Shown piece after piece: positions 34,766 to 45,053 of a stretch of DNA of 64,000 bases (position 1 is its first letter; the number at the start of each line of letters is the position of its first letter). The translations under genes and the position numbers were made by a program. The DNA comes from Pseudomonas putida S13.1.2 (GTDB taxonomy: Bacteria > Pseudomonadota > Gammaproteobacteria > Pseudomonadales > Pseudomonadaceae), in assembly GCF_000498395.2 (NCBI RefSeq), contig NZ_CP010979.1:4526001-4590000 (forward strand), given 5' to 3'. Under the pieces are notes generated by a model, which had not been told where the DNA came from, made no database searches, and worked only from the letters and a program-made list of their open reading frames with translations.

Positions 34766-36330
34766 CCGCCAGAGCACAGAGACGCCAACCCATTTCCACC
34801 GGGTCCGAGTGGACGTTCGAGCTGATCCAGACCTACGACCGGGAAATCGGCCGCCTGGCCGAACGTTACGCCCTGGACACGTACCCCAACCAGATCGAGG
34901 TGATCACGGCCGAGCAGATGATGGACGCCTATGCCTCGGTCGGCATGCCACTGGGTTACCACCACTGGTCCTACGGCAAACAGTTCCTCAGCACAGAAAA
35001 GTCCTACAGCCGTGGCCAGATGGGCCTGGCCTACGAAATCGTGATCAACTCCGACCCCTGCATCGCCTACCTGATGGAAGAAAACACCATGTGCATGCAG
35101 GCACTGGTGATCGCCCATGCCTGCTATGGCCACAACAGCTTCTTCAAAGGCAACTACCTGTTCCGCACCTGGACCGACGCCAGCTCGATCATCGATTACC
35201 TGGTGTTTGCCAAGCAGTACATCGCCCAGTGCGAAGAGCGCCACGGCATAGATGCCGTGGAAGACCTGATCGACTCCTGCCATGCCCTGATGAACTACGG
35301 CGTGGACCGCTACAAGCGCCCCTACCCCATCTCCGCAGAAGAGGAACGGCGGCGCCAGAAGGAACGTGAGGAGCACCTGCAGCGCCAGATCAACGACCTG
35401 TGGCGCACCATCCCGAAAAGCGCCGAGAGGGGCAACGAACGCGATGAGGGGCGCTTCCCCGCCGAACCACAGGAGAACATCCTGTATTTCATCGAGAAGA
35501 ATGCACCGCTGCTCGAACCCTGGCAGCGTGAAGTGGTGCGCATCGTGCGCAAGATCGCCCAGTACTTCTACCCGCAGCGCCAGACCCAGGTCATGAACGA
35601 AGGCTGGGCAACTTTCTGGCACTACACGCTGATGAACGACCTGTACGACGAGGGGCTGATCACCGAAGGCTTCATGATGGAGTTTTTGACGTCGCACACC
35701 AGCGTGGTGTTCCAGCCCGGCTTCGACAGCCCCTACTACAGCGGCATCAACCCTTACGCACTGGGCTTTGCGATGTATACCGACATACGGCGCATGTGCG
35801 AGAACCCGACCGAGGAAGATCGCCACTGGTTCCCCGACATTGCCGGCAGTGATTGGCTTTCTACCATCAAGTTTGCCATGAGCAGTTTCAAGGACGAGAG
35901 CTTCATCCTGCAGTACCTGTCGCCCAAGGTAATGCGTGACCTCAAGCTTTTCAGCATCCTCGATGACGACCAGCGCGACGACCTGTTGGTGCCCGCCATT
36001 CACGATGAAGCCGGCTACCGGGTGATTCGTGAACTGCTGGCCGCGCAGTACAACCTGGGTAACCGTGAACCGAACGTGCAAATCTGGAGCGTCGATCGTC
36101 GCGGCGACCGTTCGCTGACCCTGCGCCACCAGCAACACAACCGCAAACCGCTGGGCGACTCCACCGAGGAAGTGCTTAAGCACCTGCATCGCCTGTGGGG
36201 CTTCGATATCCACCTGGAAACCGTGCAGGGCGAGCAAGTGATGAAAACCCACCACATGCCACCCCGTGGCGAGCACGGCGAAAGCGCAGACTACGGGCGC
36301 ATGGACCTGGCTGTCATTCACCACCTCTAG
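34762..36330 (+). CDS. SpoVR family protein (YcgB)
   Basis: A 522-residue cytoplasmic protein of unknown mechanism that accompanies PrkA and DUF444 across bacteria. The conserved patches are YHHWSYGKQF, NTMCMQALVIAHACYGHNSFFK and NEGWATFWHYTLM, with several His/Glu residues suggestive of a metalloprotein. It is the last gene of the operon. Confidence 0.93.
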   Translation: MTARAQRRQPISTGSEWTFELIQTYDREIGRLAERYALDTYPNQIEVITAEQMMDAYASVGMPLGYHHWSYGKQFLSTEKSYSRGQMGLAYEIVINSDPCIAYLMEENTMCMQALVIAHACYGHNSFFKGNYLFRTWTDASSIIDYLVFAKQYIAQCEERHGIDAVEDLIDSCHALMNYGVDRYKRPYPISAEEERRRQKEREEHLQRQINDLWRTIPKSAERGNERDEGRFPAEPQENILYFIEKNAPLLEPWQREVVRIVRKIAQYFYPQRQTQVMNEGWATFWHYTLMNDLYDEGLITEGFMMEFLTSHTSVVFQPGFDSPYYSGINPYALGFAMYTDIRRMCENPTEEDRHWFPDIAGSDWLSTIKFAMSSFKDESFILQYLSPKVMRDLKLFSILDDDQRDDLLVPAIHDEAGYRVIRELLAAQYNLGNREPNVQIWSVDRRGDRSLTLRHQQHNRKPLGDSTEEVLKHLHRLWGFDIHLETVQGEQVMKTHHMPPRGEHGESADYGRMDLAVIHHL

Positions 36331-36385
36331 TGCACCGCCATAACGGCCGACGGGTTATCCTGTCGGCAGTTATGGAGAGCTGCAC

Positions 36386-37492
36386 ATGCACATCTACAAA
36401 GTCGGCGGCGCCGTGCGCGACCGCCTGCTCGGCCGCCCCGTCAGTGATATTGACTGGCTGGTGGTAGGCGCCACCGTCGAAGAAATGCACGCCAAAGGCT
36501 ATAGGCCGGTGGGCGCCGACTTTCCGGTGTTCCTGCACCCGCAAACCGGCGAGGAATACGCCTTGGCTCGTACCGAGCGCAAGAGCGGGCGCGGTTATGG
36601 CGGGTTCACCTTTCACGCCAGCCCTGACGTCACCCTGGAAGAAGACCTGATCCGCCGTGACCTGACCATCAACGCGATGGCCGAGGACGAAGCGGGCACA
36701 GTGTACGATCCCCACCATGGCCAAGACGATCTAGATAATCGAATTTTGCGCCACGTTTCTCCGGCATTTGCCGAAGATCCCTTGCGTGTTTTGCGCGTAG
36801 CGCGCTTTGCAGCCCGGTATGCACCGCTGGGTTTTCGGGTTGCCGAAGAAACGCTGGAACTGATGCGCCAGATCAGCGCCTCTGGCGAGTTGCAGGCGTT
36901 GACTGCCGAGCGCAGCTGGAAGGAAATCGAGCGGGCGCTGATGGAGGCACAGCCCCAGGTGTTCTTCCAGGTGCTGCGCGATTGCGACGCCCTGCAGGCC
37001 CTGCTGCCTGAGCTAGTTGGCGATGCCCAGGCCTTGGCAGCGCTGGAGCAGGCAGCGGCGCATGAACAGCCCCTGCACGTGCGCTGGGCCTGCCTGCTGC
37101 GCGGGCTGGCTCCCGCATCGATCAAAGCCGTCAACCAGCGCCTGAAGGCGCCACGGGAATGCCAGGAACTGGCCCTGCTGACAGGCGAATGCCTGGCGCA
37201 GGCCAATCAGGCGCTGGAACTGCCTGCCACGGCACTGCTGGAGCTGTTGCAAAAGTTCGATGTGTACCGACGGCCGCAGCGGTTTGACGATTTTGTGGTC
37301 GTTTGCGAGATGGCGGCGCTGGGCGATGGCAAGCAGGGTTATCCACAGGCCGATTACCTGCGAGGCGCAGCAGCGGCCGCGCGAGCGGTGGAGGTGAAGC
37401 CGCTGGTGCAGGCCGGGCTGACGGGCCAGGCACTGGGCGAAGCACTCAAGGCTGAGCGGCTGAAAGCACTTGAGGCTTACCAACTCGGCTGA
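36386..37492 (+). CDS. cca: CCA-adding tRNA nucleotidyltransferase
   Basis: A 368-residue class II enzyme. Signatures are YKVGGAVRDRLLG, the catalytic DIDW, RRDLTINAMA and EDPLRVLRVARFAARY. It lacks the HD phosphohydrolase domain of E. coli Cca, which fits the shorter length. It adds or repairs the 3' CCA of tRNAs. Confidence 0.95.
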   Translation: MHIYKVGGAVRDRLLGRPVSDIDWLVVGATVEEMHAKGYRPVGADFPVFLHPQTGEEYALARTERKSGRGYGGFTFHASPDVTLEEDLIRRDLTINAMAEDEAGTVYDPHHGQDDLDNRILRHVSPAFAEDPLRVLRVARFAARYAPLGFRVAEETLELMRQISASGELQALTAERSWKEIERALMEAQPQVFFQVLRDCDALQALLPELVGDAQALAALEQAAAHEQPLHVRWACLLRGLAPASIKAVNQRLKAPRECQELALLTGECLAQANQALELPATALLELLQKFDVYRRPQRFDDFVVVCEMAALGDGKQGYPQADYLRGAAAAARAVEVKPLVQAGLTGQALGEALKAERLKALEAYQLG

Positions 37493-37498
37493 CCATAC

Positions 37499-37720
37499 CG
37501 GCCCCTTCGCGGCTAAAGCCGCTCCCACAGGTACAGCGTGGGCCCGATGTTGGCGCCGCACCTGTGGGAGCGGGCGCGCCCGCGAATACCCCAACCCGCT
37601 GTATGGCACCGGCTTCGCCGGTGTTCGCGGGCATGCCCGCTCCCACAGGTACAGCGTGGGCGCGAAACCTGCGCTGTCCTTGTGGGAGCGGCTTTAGCCG
37701 CGAAAGGGCCGGAACAGGCT
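37499..37720. repeat. Cluster of four REP elements (two inverted pairs)
   Basis: Copies run in alternating orientation: CCGGCCCCTTCGCGGCTAAA, then CCTGTGGGAGCGGGCGCGCC, then a longer variant that starts TGGCACCGGCTTCGCCGGTG and continues GCGGGCATGCCCGCTCCCAC, then CTTGTGGGAGCGGCTTTAGC. The extended variant also occurs near 60350. The cluster lies between the convergent cca and folK genes. Confidence 0.9.
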
Positions 37721-38229
37721 TAAGCGGGAGTCAGCTGCAACCCGCGCCACTCAAAGGCGACCGGGGCCAGTACCTGGTCAATCTGTGCCTCTTGCCACAA
37801 CTGGGCCATGGTCTTGCCCGCGCCCGGATGCATCAGCTGAGGGGCCAGCAACGACAGCGGCCACAGCACGAAAGCGTTCTTCAGGATCTCGGCCCTAGGC
37901 AGCACCAGCCCATCGAAGGTGCCGTGCAGATCGTCATACATCAGCACATCGATATCCAGCGGCAGCCCTTTGCGGTCCGGCGCGTAACGGCCATTGTCGG
38001 CCTCGATGAACTTCAGCCGACGGTCCAGTTCGATCAGCGGCAGTGCGGTTTGCCCGGTCACCACGAAATTGATGAACGGCCCGCTCTTGATCCCCACCGG
38101 CTGGCTTTCGAACACCGGCGAGCAACGCATGTCGGTGAGGATGCCCGCCAACGCATCGAGCCCGGCACACAAATGCGCCTCACGGTCGATGTTGCTGCCA
38201 AGGCCCAGGTAAACCGTGCTCAGAGACAT
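37720..38229 (-). CDS. folK: 2-amino-4-hydroxy-6-hydroxymethyldihydropteridine pyrophosphokinase
   Basis: A 169-residue HPPK of folate synthesis. YLGLGSNIDREAHL at the start and KGLPLDIDVLMYDD are the family signatures. The start at 38229 overlaps folB by 10 bases. It forms a folB-folK operon with the preceding enzyme of the same pathway. Confidence 0.92.
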   Translation of the reverse strand: MSLSTVYLGLGSNIDREAHLCAGLDALAGILTDMRCSPVFESQPVGIKSGPFINFVVTGQTALPLIELDRRLKFIEADNGRYAPDRKGLPLDIDVLMYDDLHGTFDGLVLPRAEILKNAFVLWPLSLLAPQLMHPGAGKTMAQLWQEAQIDQVLAPVAFEWRGLQLTPA

Positions 38230-38576
38230 CCGCGCTCGATCTCCACGCCAACACCGCCACGGGCCGCCGGAACCGCACCCGGCTTGGTCAGCTTCAACCG
38301 CACCCAAGGGATGTGGAATTCTTCCATCAAGGTCGCTACCAGGCGCTCGGCAAAGGTTTCCACCAACTCGAAACGCGCCTGCTCGGCAAACGCCTGGATG
38401 CGCGCCGAAACGCTGGCATAGTCCAGCGCCAGGCTCAGGTCGTCACCCGCTGCGGCCGGGCGGTTGTCCCAGGCAAAGCTCAGGTCCAGGCGCAAGCACT
38501 GGCGAATATCCCGCTCCCAGTCATAGGCACCGATGACGGTATCGACTTCCAGGCCTTCGATGAACACTCTGTCCAA
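38220..38576 (-). CDS. folB: Dihydroneopterin aldolase
   Basis: A 118-residue FolB protein; DRVFIEGLEVDTVIGAYDWE is the usual N-terminus. I chose the TTG at 38576 because it follows GGAGAGAAG at proper distance and homologues start at this residue; another TTG at 38600 would add eight unusual residues (SCCGEKC). FolB makes 6-hydroxymethyl-dihydropterin, the substrate of the overlapping FolK. Confidence 0.9.
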   Translation of the reverse strand: MDRVFIEGLEVDTVIGAYDWERDIRQCLRLDLSFAWDNRPAAAGDDLSLALDYASVSARIQAFAEQARFELVETFAERLVATLMEEFHIPWVRLKLTKPGAVPAARGGVGVEIERGCL

Positions 38577-38650
38577 GCACTTCTCTCCACAGCACGACAA
38601 GGGCGACTGGCGCCGTTAGAATCAGGGCGTCCTCGCCCGGAATAGTTAGC

Positions 38651-39220
38651 ATGTTTTGGTTACTGGCGTTGTTCGCCTACCTGCTCGGCTCGCTGTCCTT
38701 CGCCATTCTCCTCAGCCGCCTCTCGGGCAGCCCGGACCCGCGTTCCAGCGGCTCAGGCAATGCCGGCGCCACCAACATGCTACGCCTGGCAGGCCGTAAA
38801 CTGGCGATCCTGACCCTGCTTGGCGACCTGTGCAAGGGCCTTTTGCCGGTATTGCTCGCCCGCCTTGCCGAGCTGGACCTGCATGCGCAGGCCTGGGTGG
38901 GCGTATGCGCGGTGCTGGGCCACCTGTTCCCCCTGTACTTCCGCTTTCAGGGCGGCAAGGGCGTGGCGACGGCTGCCGGCATGCTCATGGGCCTGTATTT
39001 TCCGGCCGCACTGCTGGCTATCGGCGCCTGGCTGCTGACCTTCTACCTCACCCGCACCAGCTCGCTGGCAGCACTTGTTGCCACACCACTGACCTTGCCA
39101 TTACTGGCCTGGCGCGAGCCCGAAGCCCTGCTGCCAATCACCGTGCTGACCGTGATGATCGTATGGCGCCACCGCAAAAACCTGCGCGACCTGTTCGCGG
39201 GGCGCGAACGGCACTTCTGA
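38651..39220 (+). CDS. plsY: Glycerol-3-phosphate acyltransferase PlsY
   Basis: A 189-residue inner-membrane protein with five hydrophobic segments. The three PlsY motifs are SGNAGATNMLR, the glycine-rich FQGGKGVATAAG, and the C-terminal IVWRHRKNL. It uses acyl-phosphate to start phospholipid synthesis. It is divergent from folB and convergent with tsaD. Confidence 0.95.
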   Translation: MFWLLALFAYLLGSLSFAILLSRLSGSPDPRSSGSGNAGATNMLRLAGRKLAILTLLGDLCKGLLPVLLARLAELDLHAQAWVGVCAVLGHLFPLYFRFQGGKGVATAAGMLMGLYFPAALLAIGAWLLTFYLTRTSSLAALVATPLTLPLLAWREPEALLPITVLTVMIVWRHRKNLRDLFAGRERHF

Positions 39221-39237
39221 CCGTTCGGCTTCAAACG

Positions 39238-40263
39238 CTACAGCGGCGGCAACTGCTCCATCGGCCAGCGCGCCTGCACGCTGATCGCCAGGTCCTGCTG
39301 CTGCCCGGCCAACAGGCGCTGGCAACCGGCGTACGCGATCATCGCGCCGTTGTCGGTACAGAACTGCGGGCGCGCGTAATACACGTTGCCCTTGATGCTG
39401 GCGAGCATGTCCTCGAGGGAGGCGCGCAAAGCCTTGTTGGCACTCACGCCACCCGCGATGACCAGGCGCTTGAGGCCGGTCTGCTTGAGCGCCCGCTTGC
39501 ACTTGATGGTCAAAGTCTCCACCACCGCCTGCTGGAATGCCAGGGACAGGTCGCAACGGGTTTGCTCACTGTCGTCGCCAGCGTTCTTGCATTGCTGCCA
39601 GGTGTTGAGGGCAAAGGTCTTGAGGCCGCTGAAGCTGAATTCCAGCCCTGGGCGATCAGTCATTGGCCGCGGGAACACGAAGCGCCCAGGTACCCCCTGC
39701 TCGGCCAGGCGCGCGATTTCCGGGCCGCCGGGGTAGTTCAGGCCGATCAGCTTGGCGGTCTTGTCGAACGCTTCGCCCGCAGCATCGTCCAAGCTCTCGC
39801 CCAGCAGCTCGTACTGACCGATGCCATCGACGCGTACCAGCTGGGTGTGGCCGCCTGAAACCAACAAAGCGACGAACGGAAACTCAGGTGGGTTTTGTTC
39901 CAGCATGGGCGCCAGCAAGTGGCCTTCCATGTGGTGCACGCCAATCGCCGGAATGTCCCAGGCAAAGGCCAGCGCCTGGGCGCAGGAGGCGCCCACCAGC
40001 AATGCGCCGACCAGGCCAGGACCCGCGGTGTAGGCAATGGCGTCGATCTCGGTGGCGACGCAACCGGCCTCCTCCAGCACCTGGCGGATCAGCGGCAACA
40101 TGCGCTTTACGTGGTCTCGCGAGGCAAGCTCGGGCACCACACCGCCAAACACGCGGTGCAGGTCAATCTGGCTGAACAGTGCGTCGGCCAAAAGACCGCG
40201 CTCGCTGTCGTATAATGCGACGCCAGTTTCGTCGCAGGATGTTTCCAATCCCAGTACTAGCAT
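39238..40263 (-). CDS. tsaD: tRNA threonylcarbamoyladenosine transferase subunit
   Basis: A 341-residue ASKHA-fold enzyme that, with TsaB/TsaE, makes t6A37 in ANN-decoding tRNAs. It begins LVLGLETSCDETGVALYD. The metal-binding histidines are in GVHHMEGHLLAP, and VSGGHTQLVRV and NYPGGPEIARLA are the nucleotide-binding motifs. It is divergent from rpsU, the usual arrangement in gammaproteobacteria. Confidence 0.97.
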   Translation of the reverse strand: MLVLGLETSCDETGVALYDSERGLLADALFSQIDLHRVFGGVVPELASRDHVKRMLPLIRQVLEEAGCVATEIDAIAYTAGPGLVGALLVGASCAQALAFAWDIPAIGVHHMEGHLLAPMLEQNPPEFPFVALLVSGGHTQLVRVDGIGQYELLGESLDDAAGEAFDKTAKLIGLNYPGGPEIARLAEQGVPGRFVFPRPMTDRPGLEFSFSGLKTFALNTWQQCKNAGDDSEQTRCDLSLAFQQAVVETLTIKCKRALKQTGLKRLVIAGGVSANKALRASLEDMLASIKGNVYYARPQFCTDNGAMIAYAGCQRLLAGQQQDLAISVQARWPMEQLPPL

Positions 40264-40350
40264 GGGTTCGTCCCTTGTGGGGGCTGAATTCGAAGGCGCG
40301 CATGATAGTCCCCGTGTTGCATGCCGACCAGCGGTTTTCGATCAGAGGCT

Positions 40351-40379
40351 TTGCATTCCGGCTTGCTAAGGGTTAACAT
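40351..40379 (+). promoter_or_regulatory. Sigma-70-type promoter upstream of rpsU
   Basis: TTGCAT, a 17-base spacer and TAACAT, about 90 bases before the rpsU start, in the divergent tsaD-rpsU gap. The spacing is ideal and each hexamer has four or five consensus bases. It is inferred from sequence only. Confidence 0.5.
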
Positions 40380-40467
40380 CCGCAACCCTTGAAAACCGAC
40401 GTTCTCCAGCACACCTTTGTTTTGCCAGGAGCACGTCTACCCCGGTAATGAATTAAGGTAGCCCTGG

Positions 40468-40683
40468 ATGCCAGCCGTCAAAGTTAAAGAGAACGAACCC
40501 TTCGACGTAGCTCTGCGTCGTTTCAAGCGCTCCTGCGAAAAAGCCGGTGTACTGGCTGAAGTTCGTAGCCGCGAGTTTTACGAGAAGCCGACCGCCGAGC
40601 GTAAGCGCAAAGCAGCTGCTGCTGTTAAGCGTCACGCCAAGAAAGTTCAGCGCGAACAGCGCCGCGCCGTTCGTCTGTACTAA
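40468..40683 (+). CDS. rpsU: 30S ribosomal protein S21
   Basis: A 71-residue, very basic ribosomal protein, the first gene of the rpsU-dnaG-rpoD macromolecular-synthesis operon. VKENEPFDVALRRFKRSCEK is the S21 signature and the tail is KKVQREQRRAVRLY. Confidence 0.97.
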   Translation: MPAVKVKENEPFDVALRRFKRSCEKAGVLAEVRSREFYEKPTAERKRKAAAAVKRHAKKVQREQRRAVRLY

Positions 40684-40986
40684 TACAGGCGTTCTACGCA
40701 AAGCTTCTGCCCTGCCCGGTTAACCACCGGGCGATGGCAGCGGTCGTTTCAAACTTGAGCAGCTAGCTCAAGGCCCTGCACAAGCTTCATGCGAACTGCA
40801 CATGGGCAACCTGCCTGAAACGTCAGAGCTGGTCCTTCTTGCTGTATGACCAGACGTGCACGTCCGACTGACGGGCCCTTAGGGGCTGGCGACGAGCACA
40901 CATTCCCTCGCACTTCCCCAATCAGCACTCGCCCTATTCGGCGCGTGAGCGATTAGACTTGCCAGTTGCCAGATGACGAGACTGCC
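40684..40986 (+). other. rpsU-dnaG intergenic region with hairpin
   Basis: A 303-base gap without a convincing gene. GCCCGGT (40714-40720), a TAACC loop and ACCGGGC (40726-40732) form a perfect 7-bp hairpin shortly after rpsU. No T-run follows, so it looks like the attenuating or processing hairpin known at this position in E. coli, which lowers dnaG relative to rpsU. The rest shows no clear promoter or repeat to me. Confidence 0.6.
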
Positions 40987-42969
40987 ATGGCCGGGCTGAT
41001 TCCCCAGAGTTTCATTGACGACCTGATCAACCGCCTCGACATCGTCGACGTGGTGAGTTCGCGCGTCCAGCTGAAAAAAACCGGCAAAAACTACTCCGCC
41101 TGCTGCCCGTTCCACAAGGAGAAGACCCCTTCCTTCACGGTCAGCCCCGACAAGCAGTTCTACTACTGCTTCGGCTGCGGTGCCGGCGGCAACGCCCTTG
41201 GCTTCGTCATGGACCACGACAACCTGGACTTCCCCCAGGCTGTCGAAGAACTGGCCCGCGCCGCAGGCATGGAAGTACCCCGCGAGCAAGGCCGCCGCGA
41301 CCAGAAACCTCGCCAGCCAACCGACTCGCCGCTGTACCCGCTGCTGGACGCCGCCTCGGAATTTTATCGCCAGGCCCTACGCAGCCACCCGACCCGCAAG
41401 GCCGCAGTGGATTACCTAAAGGGCCGCGGCCTGTCCGGGGAGATCGCCCGCGATTTCTGCCTGGGCTTCGCCCCGCCCGGCTGGGACAACCTGCTCAAGC
41501 ACCTGGGTGCCGACACCCTGCAGCAAAAGGTGATGATCGATGCCGGCCTGCTGATCGAGAACGCCGAAAGCGGCAAGCGCTACGACCGTTTCCGCGACCG
41601 GGTGATGTTCCCCATTCGCGACAGCCGCGGGCGTATCATCGCCTTCGGCGGCCGGGTACTGGGCGACGACAAGCCCAAGTACCTGAACTCCCCGGAAACC
41701 CCGGTGTTCCACAAGGGCCAGGAACTGTACGGGCTGTACGAGGCGCGCAAGCACAACCGCAACCTCGACGAGATCATCGTCGTCGAGGGCTACATGGACG
41801 TCATCGCCTTGGCTCAGCAGGGCCTGCGCAATGCCGTGGCCACCCTTGGCACCGCCACCAGCGAAGAGCACCTCAAGCGCCTGTTCCGGGTAGTGCCCAG
41901 CGTGCTGTTCTGCTTCGACGGCGACCAGGCCGGGCGCAAGGCCGCCTGGCGTGCGCTGGAATCGACGCTGCCCAACCTGCAGGACGGCCGCCGTGCGCGT
42001 TTCCTGTTCCTGCCCGAAGGCGAAGACCCGGACAGCCTGGTGCGTGCCGAAGGCACCGATGCCTTCAGGGCCCGCATCAACCAGCACGCCCAGCCGCTGG
42101 CCGACTACTTCTTCGAGCAACTGGGCGTTGAAGCCGACCCGCGATCACTGGAAGGCAAGGCGCACATGGCGACCCTGGCCGCACCGTTGATCGAAAAGAT
42201 CCCCGGTGCCAACCTGCGCCAACTGATGCGCAACCGCCTGAAGGAAATCACCGGTCTGGACCCGCAGCAGGTCGAGCAACTGGCGCAACAAGCTCCGCCA
42301 GCCAGCAGTGTGCCGGACTACGACCCTGGCTACGACTACGACGCCATGGCCAGCTATACCCCTGACTACGGCGACATGCCGCAGCACGACTTCGCCCCCG
42401 TTCAGCAGGAACAGGCGTGGAAGCCGAACAAGGGCGGTGGCAAAAAGCAGTGGAGCGACAAACCCTGGGACAAGAACCGCAAGGGCGGCAAGCCCTGGCA
42501 GCAACGTGACGAAGCACCACCGCGTGTGCCAGCCCCGGTCGAACCGCCCACCCTGGCTGCCCTGCGCACCCTGCTGCATCACCCGTTGCTGGCCGGCAAG
42601 GTAGAAGATGCCAGCCACTTTGCCGACGAAGAACACCTGTACAGCCAGCTGTTGGTGGCATTGATCGAAGCCGCACAGAAAAATCCTGGGCTAAGCTCAA
42701 TGCAGCTGATCGCACGTTGGCATGGCACCGAACAGGGCCGCCTGCTGCGGGCCCTGGCGGAAAAGGAATGGCTGATCGTGGCCGACAACCTTGAACAACA
42801 GTTTTTCGACACTATAACTAGCTTGTCCGCCCGCCAACGCGAGCGCAGCCTGGAACAACTGCTCAGGAAATCACGTCAAAGTGAATTGACCAGCGAGGAA
42901 AAAACCCAGCTTCTCGCCCTGCTGAGCCGGAATGTTCCCGCACAAACGCCGACCTCATCTGGCGCGTGA
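40987..42969 (+). CDS. dnaG: DNA primase
   Basis: A 660-residue primase. The zinc-binding domain has CCPFHKEKTPSFTVSPDKQFYYCFGCG; the TOPRIM core shows VVEGYMDVIAL and CFDGDQAGRKAAWRA. Residues about 440-515 are a low-complexity Tyr/Asp/Lys/Trp-rich linker, longer than in E. coli DnaG. The C-terminal helicase-binding domain follows (from about 525). ATG 40987 (MAGLIPQSF) is the family start. Confidence 0.97.
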   Translation: MAGLIPQSFIDDLINRLDIVDVVSSRVQLKKTGKNYSACCPFHKEKTPSFTVSPDKQFYYCFGCGAGGNALGFVMDHDNLDFPQAVEELARAAGMEVPREQGRRDQKPRQPTDSPLYPLLDAASEFYRQALRSHPTRKAAVDYLKGRGLSGEIARDFCLGFAPPGWDNLLKHLGADTLQQKVMIDAGLLIENAESGKRYDRFRDRVMFPIRDSRGRIIAFGGRVLGDDKPKYLNSPETPVFHKGQELYGLYEARKHNRNLDEIIVVEGYMDVIALAQQGLRNAVATLGTATSEEHLKRLFRVVPSVLFCFDGDQAGRKAAWRALESTLPNLQDGRRARFLFLPEGEDPDSLVRAEGTDAFRARINQHAQPLADYFFEQLGVEADPRSLEGKAHMATLAAPLIEKIPGANLRQLMRNRLKEITGLDPQQVEQLAQQAPPASSVPDYDPGYDYDAMASYTPDYGDMPQHDFAPVQQEQAWKPNKGGGKKQWSDKPWDKNRKGGKPWQQRDEAPPRVPAPVEPPTLAALRTLLHHPLLAGKVEDASHFADEEHLYSQLLVALIEAAQKNPGLSSMQLIARWHGTEQGRLLRALAEKEWLIVADNLEQQFFDTITSLSARQRERSLEQLLRKSRQSELTSEEKTQLLALLSRNVPAQTPTSSGA

Positions 42970-42983
42970 GGCCCATGCTCGGG

Positions 42984-42989
42984 TATAAT
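42984..42989 (+). promoter_or_regulatory. -10 element before rpoD
   Basis: A perfect TATAAT 48 bases before the rpoD ATG, in the short dnaG-rpoD gap. I see no good -35 hexamer at the usual distance. It may give rpoD its own transcript. Confidence 0.45.
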
Positions 42990-43036
42990 CCTCGGCTTGT
43001 TTTTTGCCCGCCAAGACCTTCAGTGGATAGGGTGTT

Positions 43037-44887
<1,851 letters not shown>

Positions 44888-44891
44888 TGAC

Positions 44892-44922
44892 AAAACCCCG
44901 GCCCAGGCCGGGGTTTTTCTTT
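44892..44922 (+). terminator. Rho-independent terminator of rpoD
   Basis: AAAACCCCGGCC, a CAG loop, GGCCGGGGTTTTT and further T-rich sequence, a few bases after the rpoD stop. Confidence 0.95.
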
Positions 44923-45053
44923 TCTGCCTGTCGCGCTCTGCCGCCATCCCTGCAAGGCCCTGTTGTATTTGACAAAAGGGCCCATGTTTCCCCCTGCACC
45001 TGCCGCAATGCCCGTCTACACTCGACGTCAGACCCCAAGAATGCGAGGCTGCT

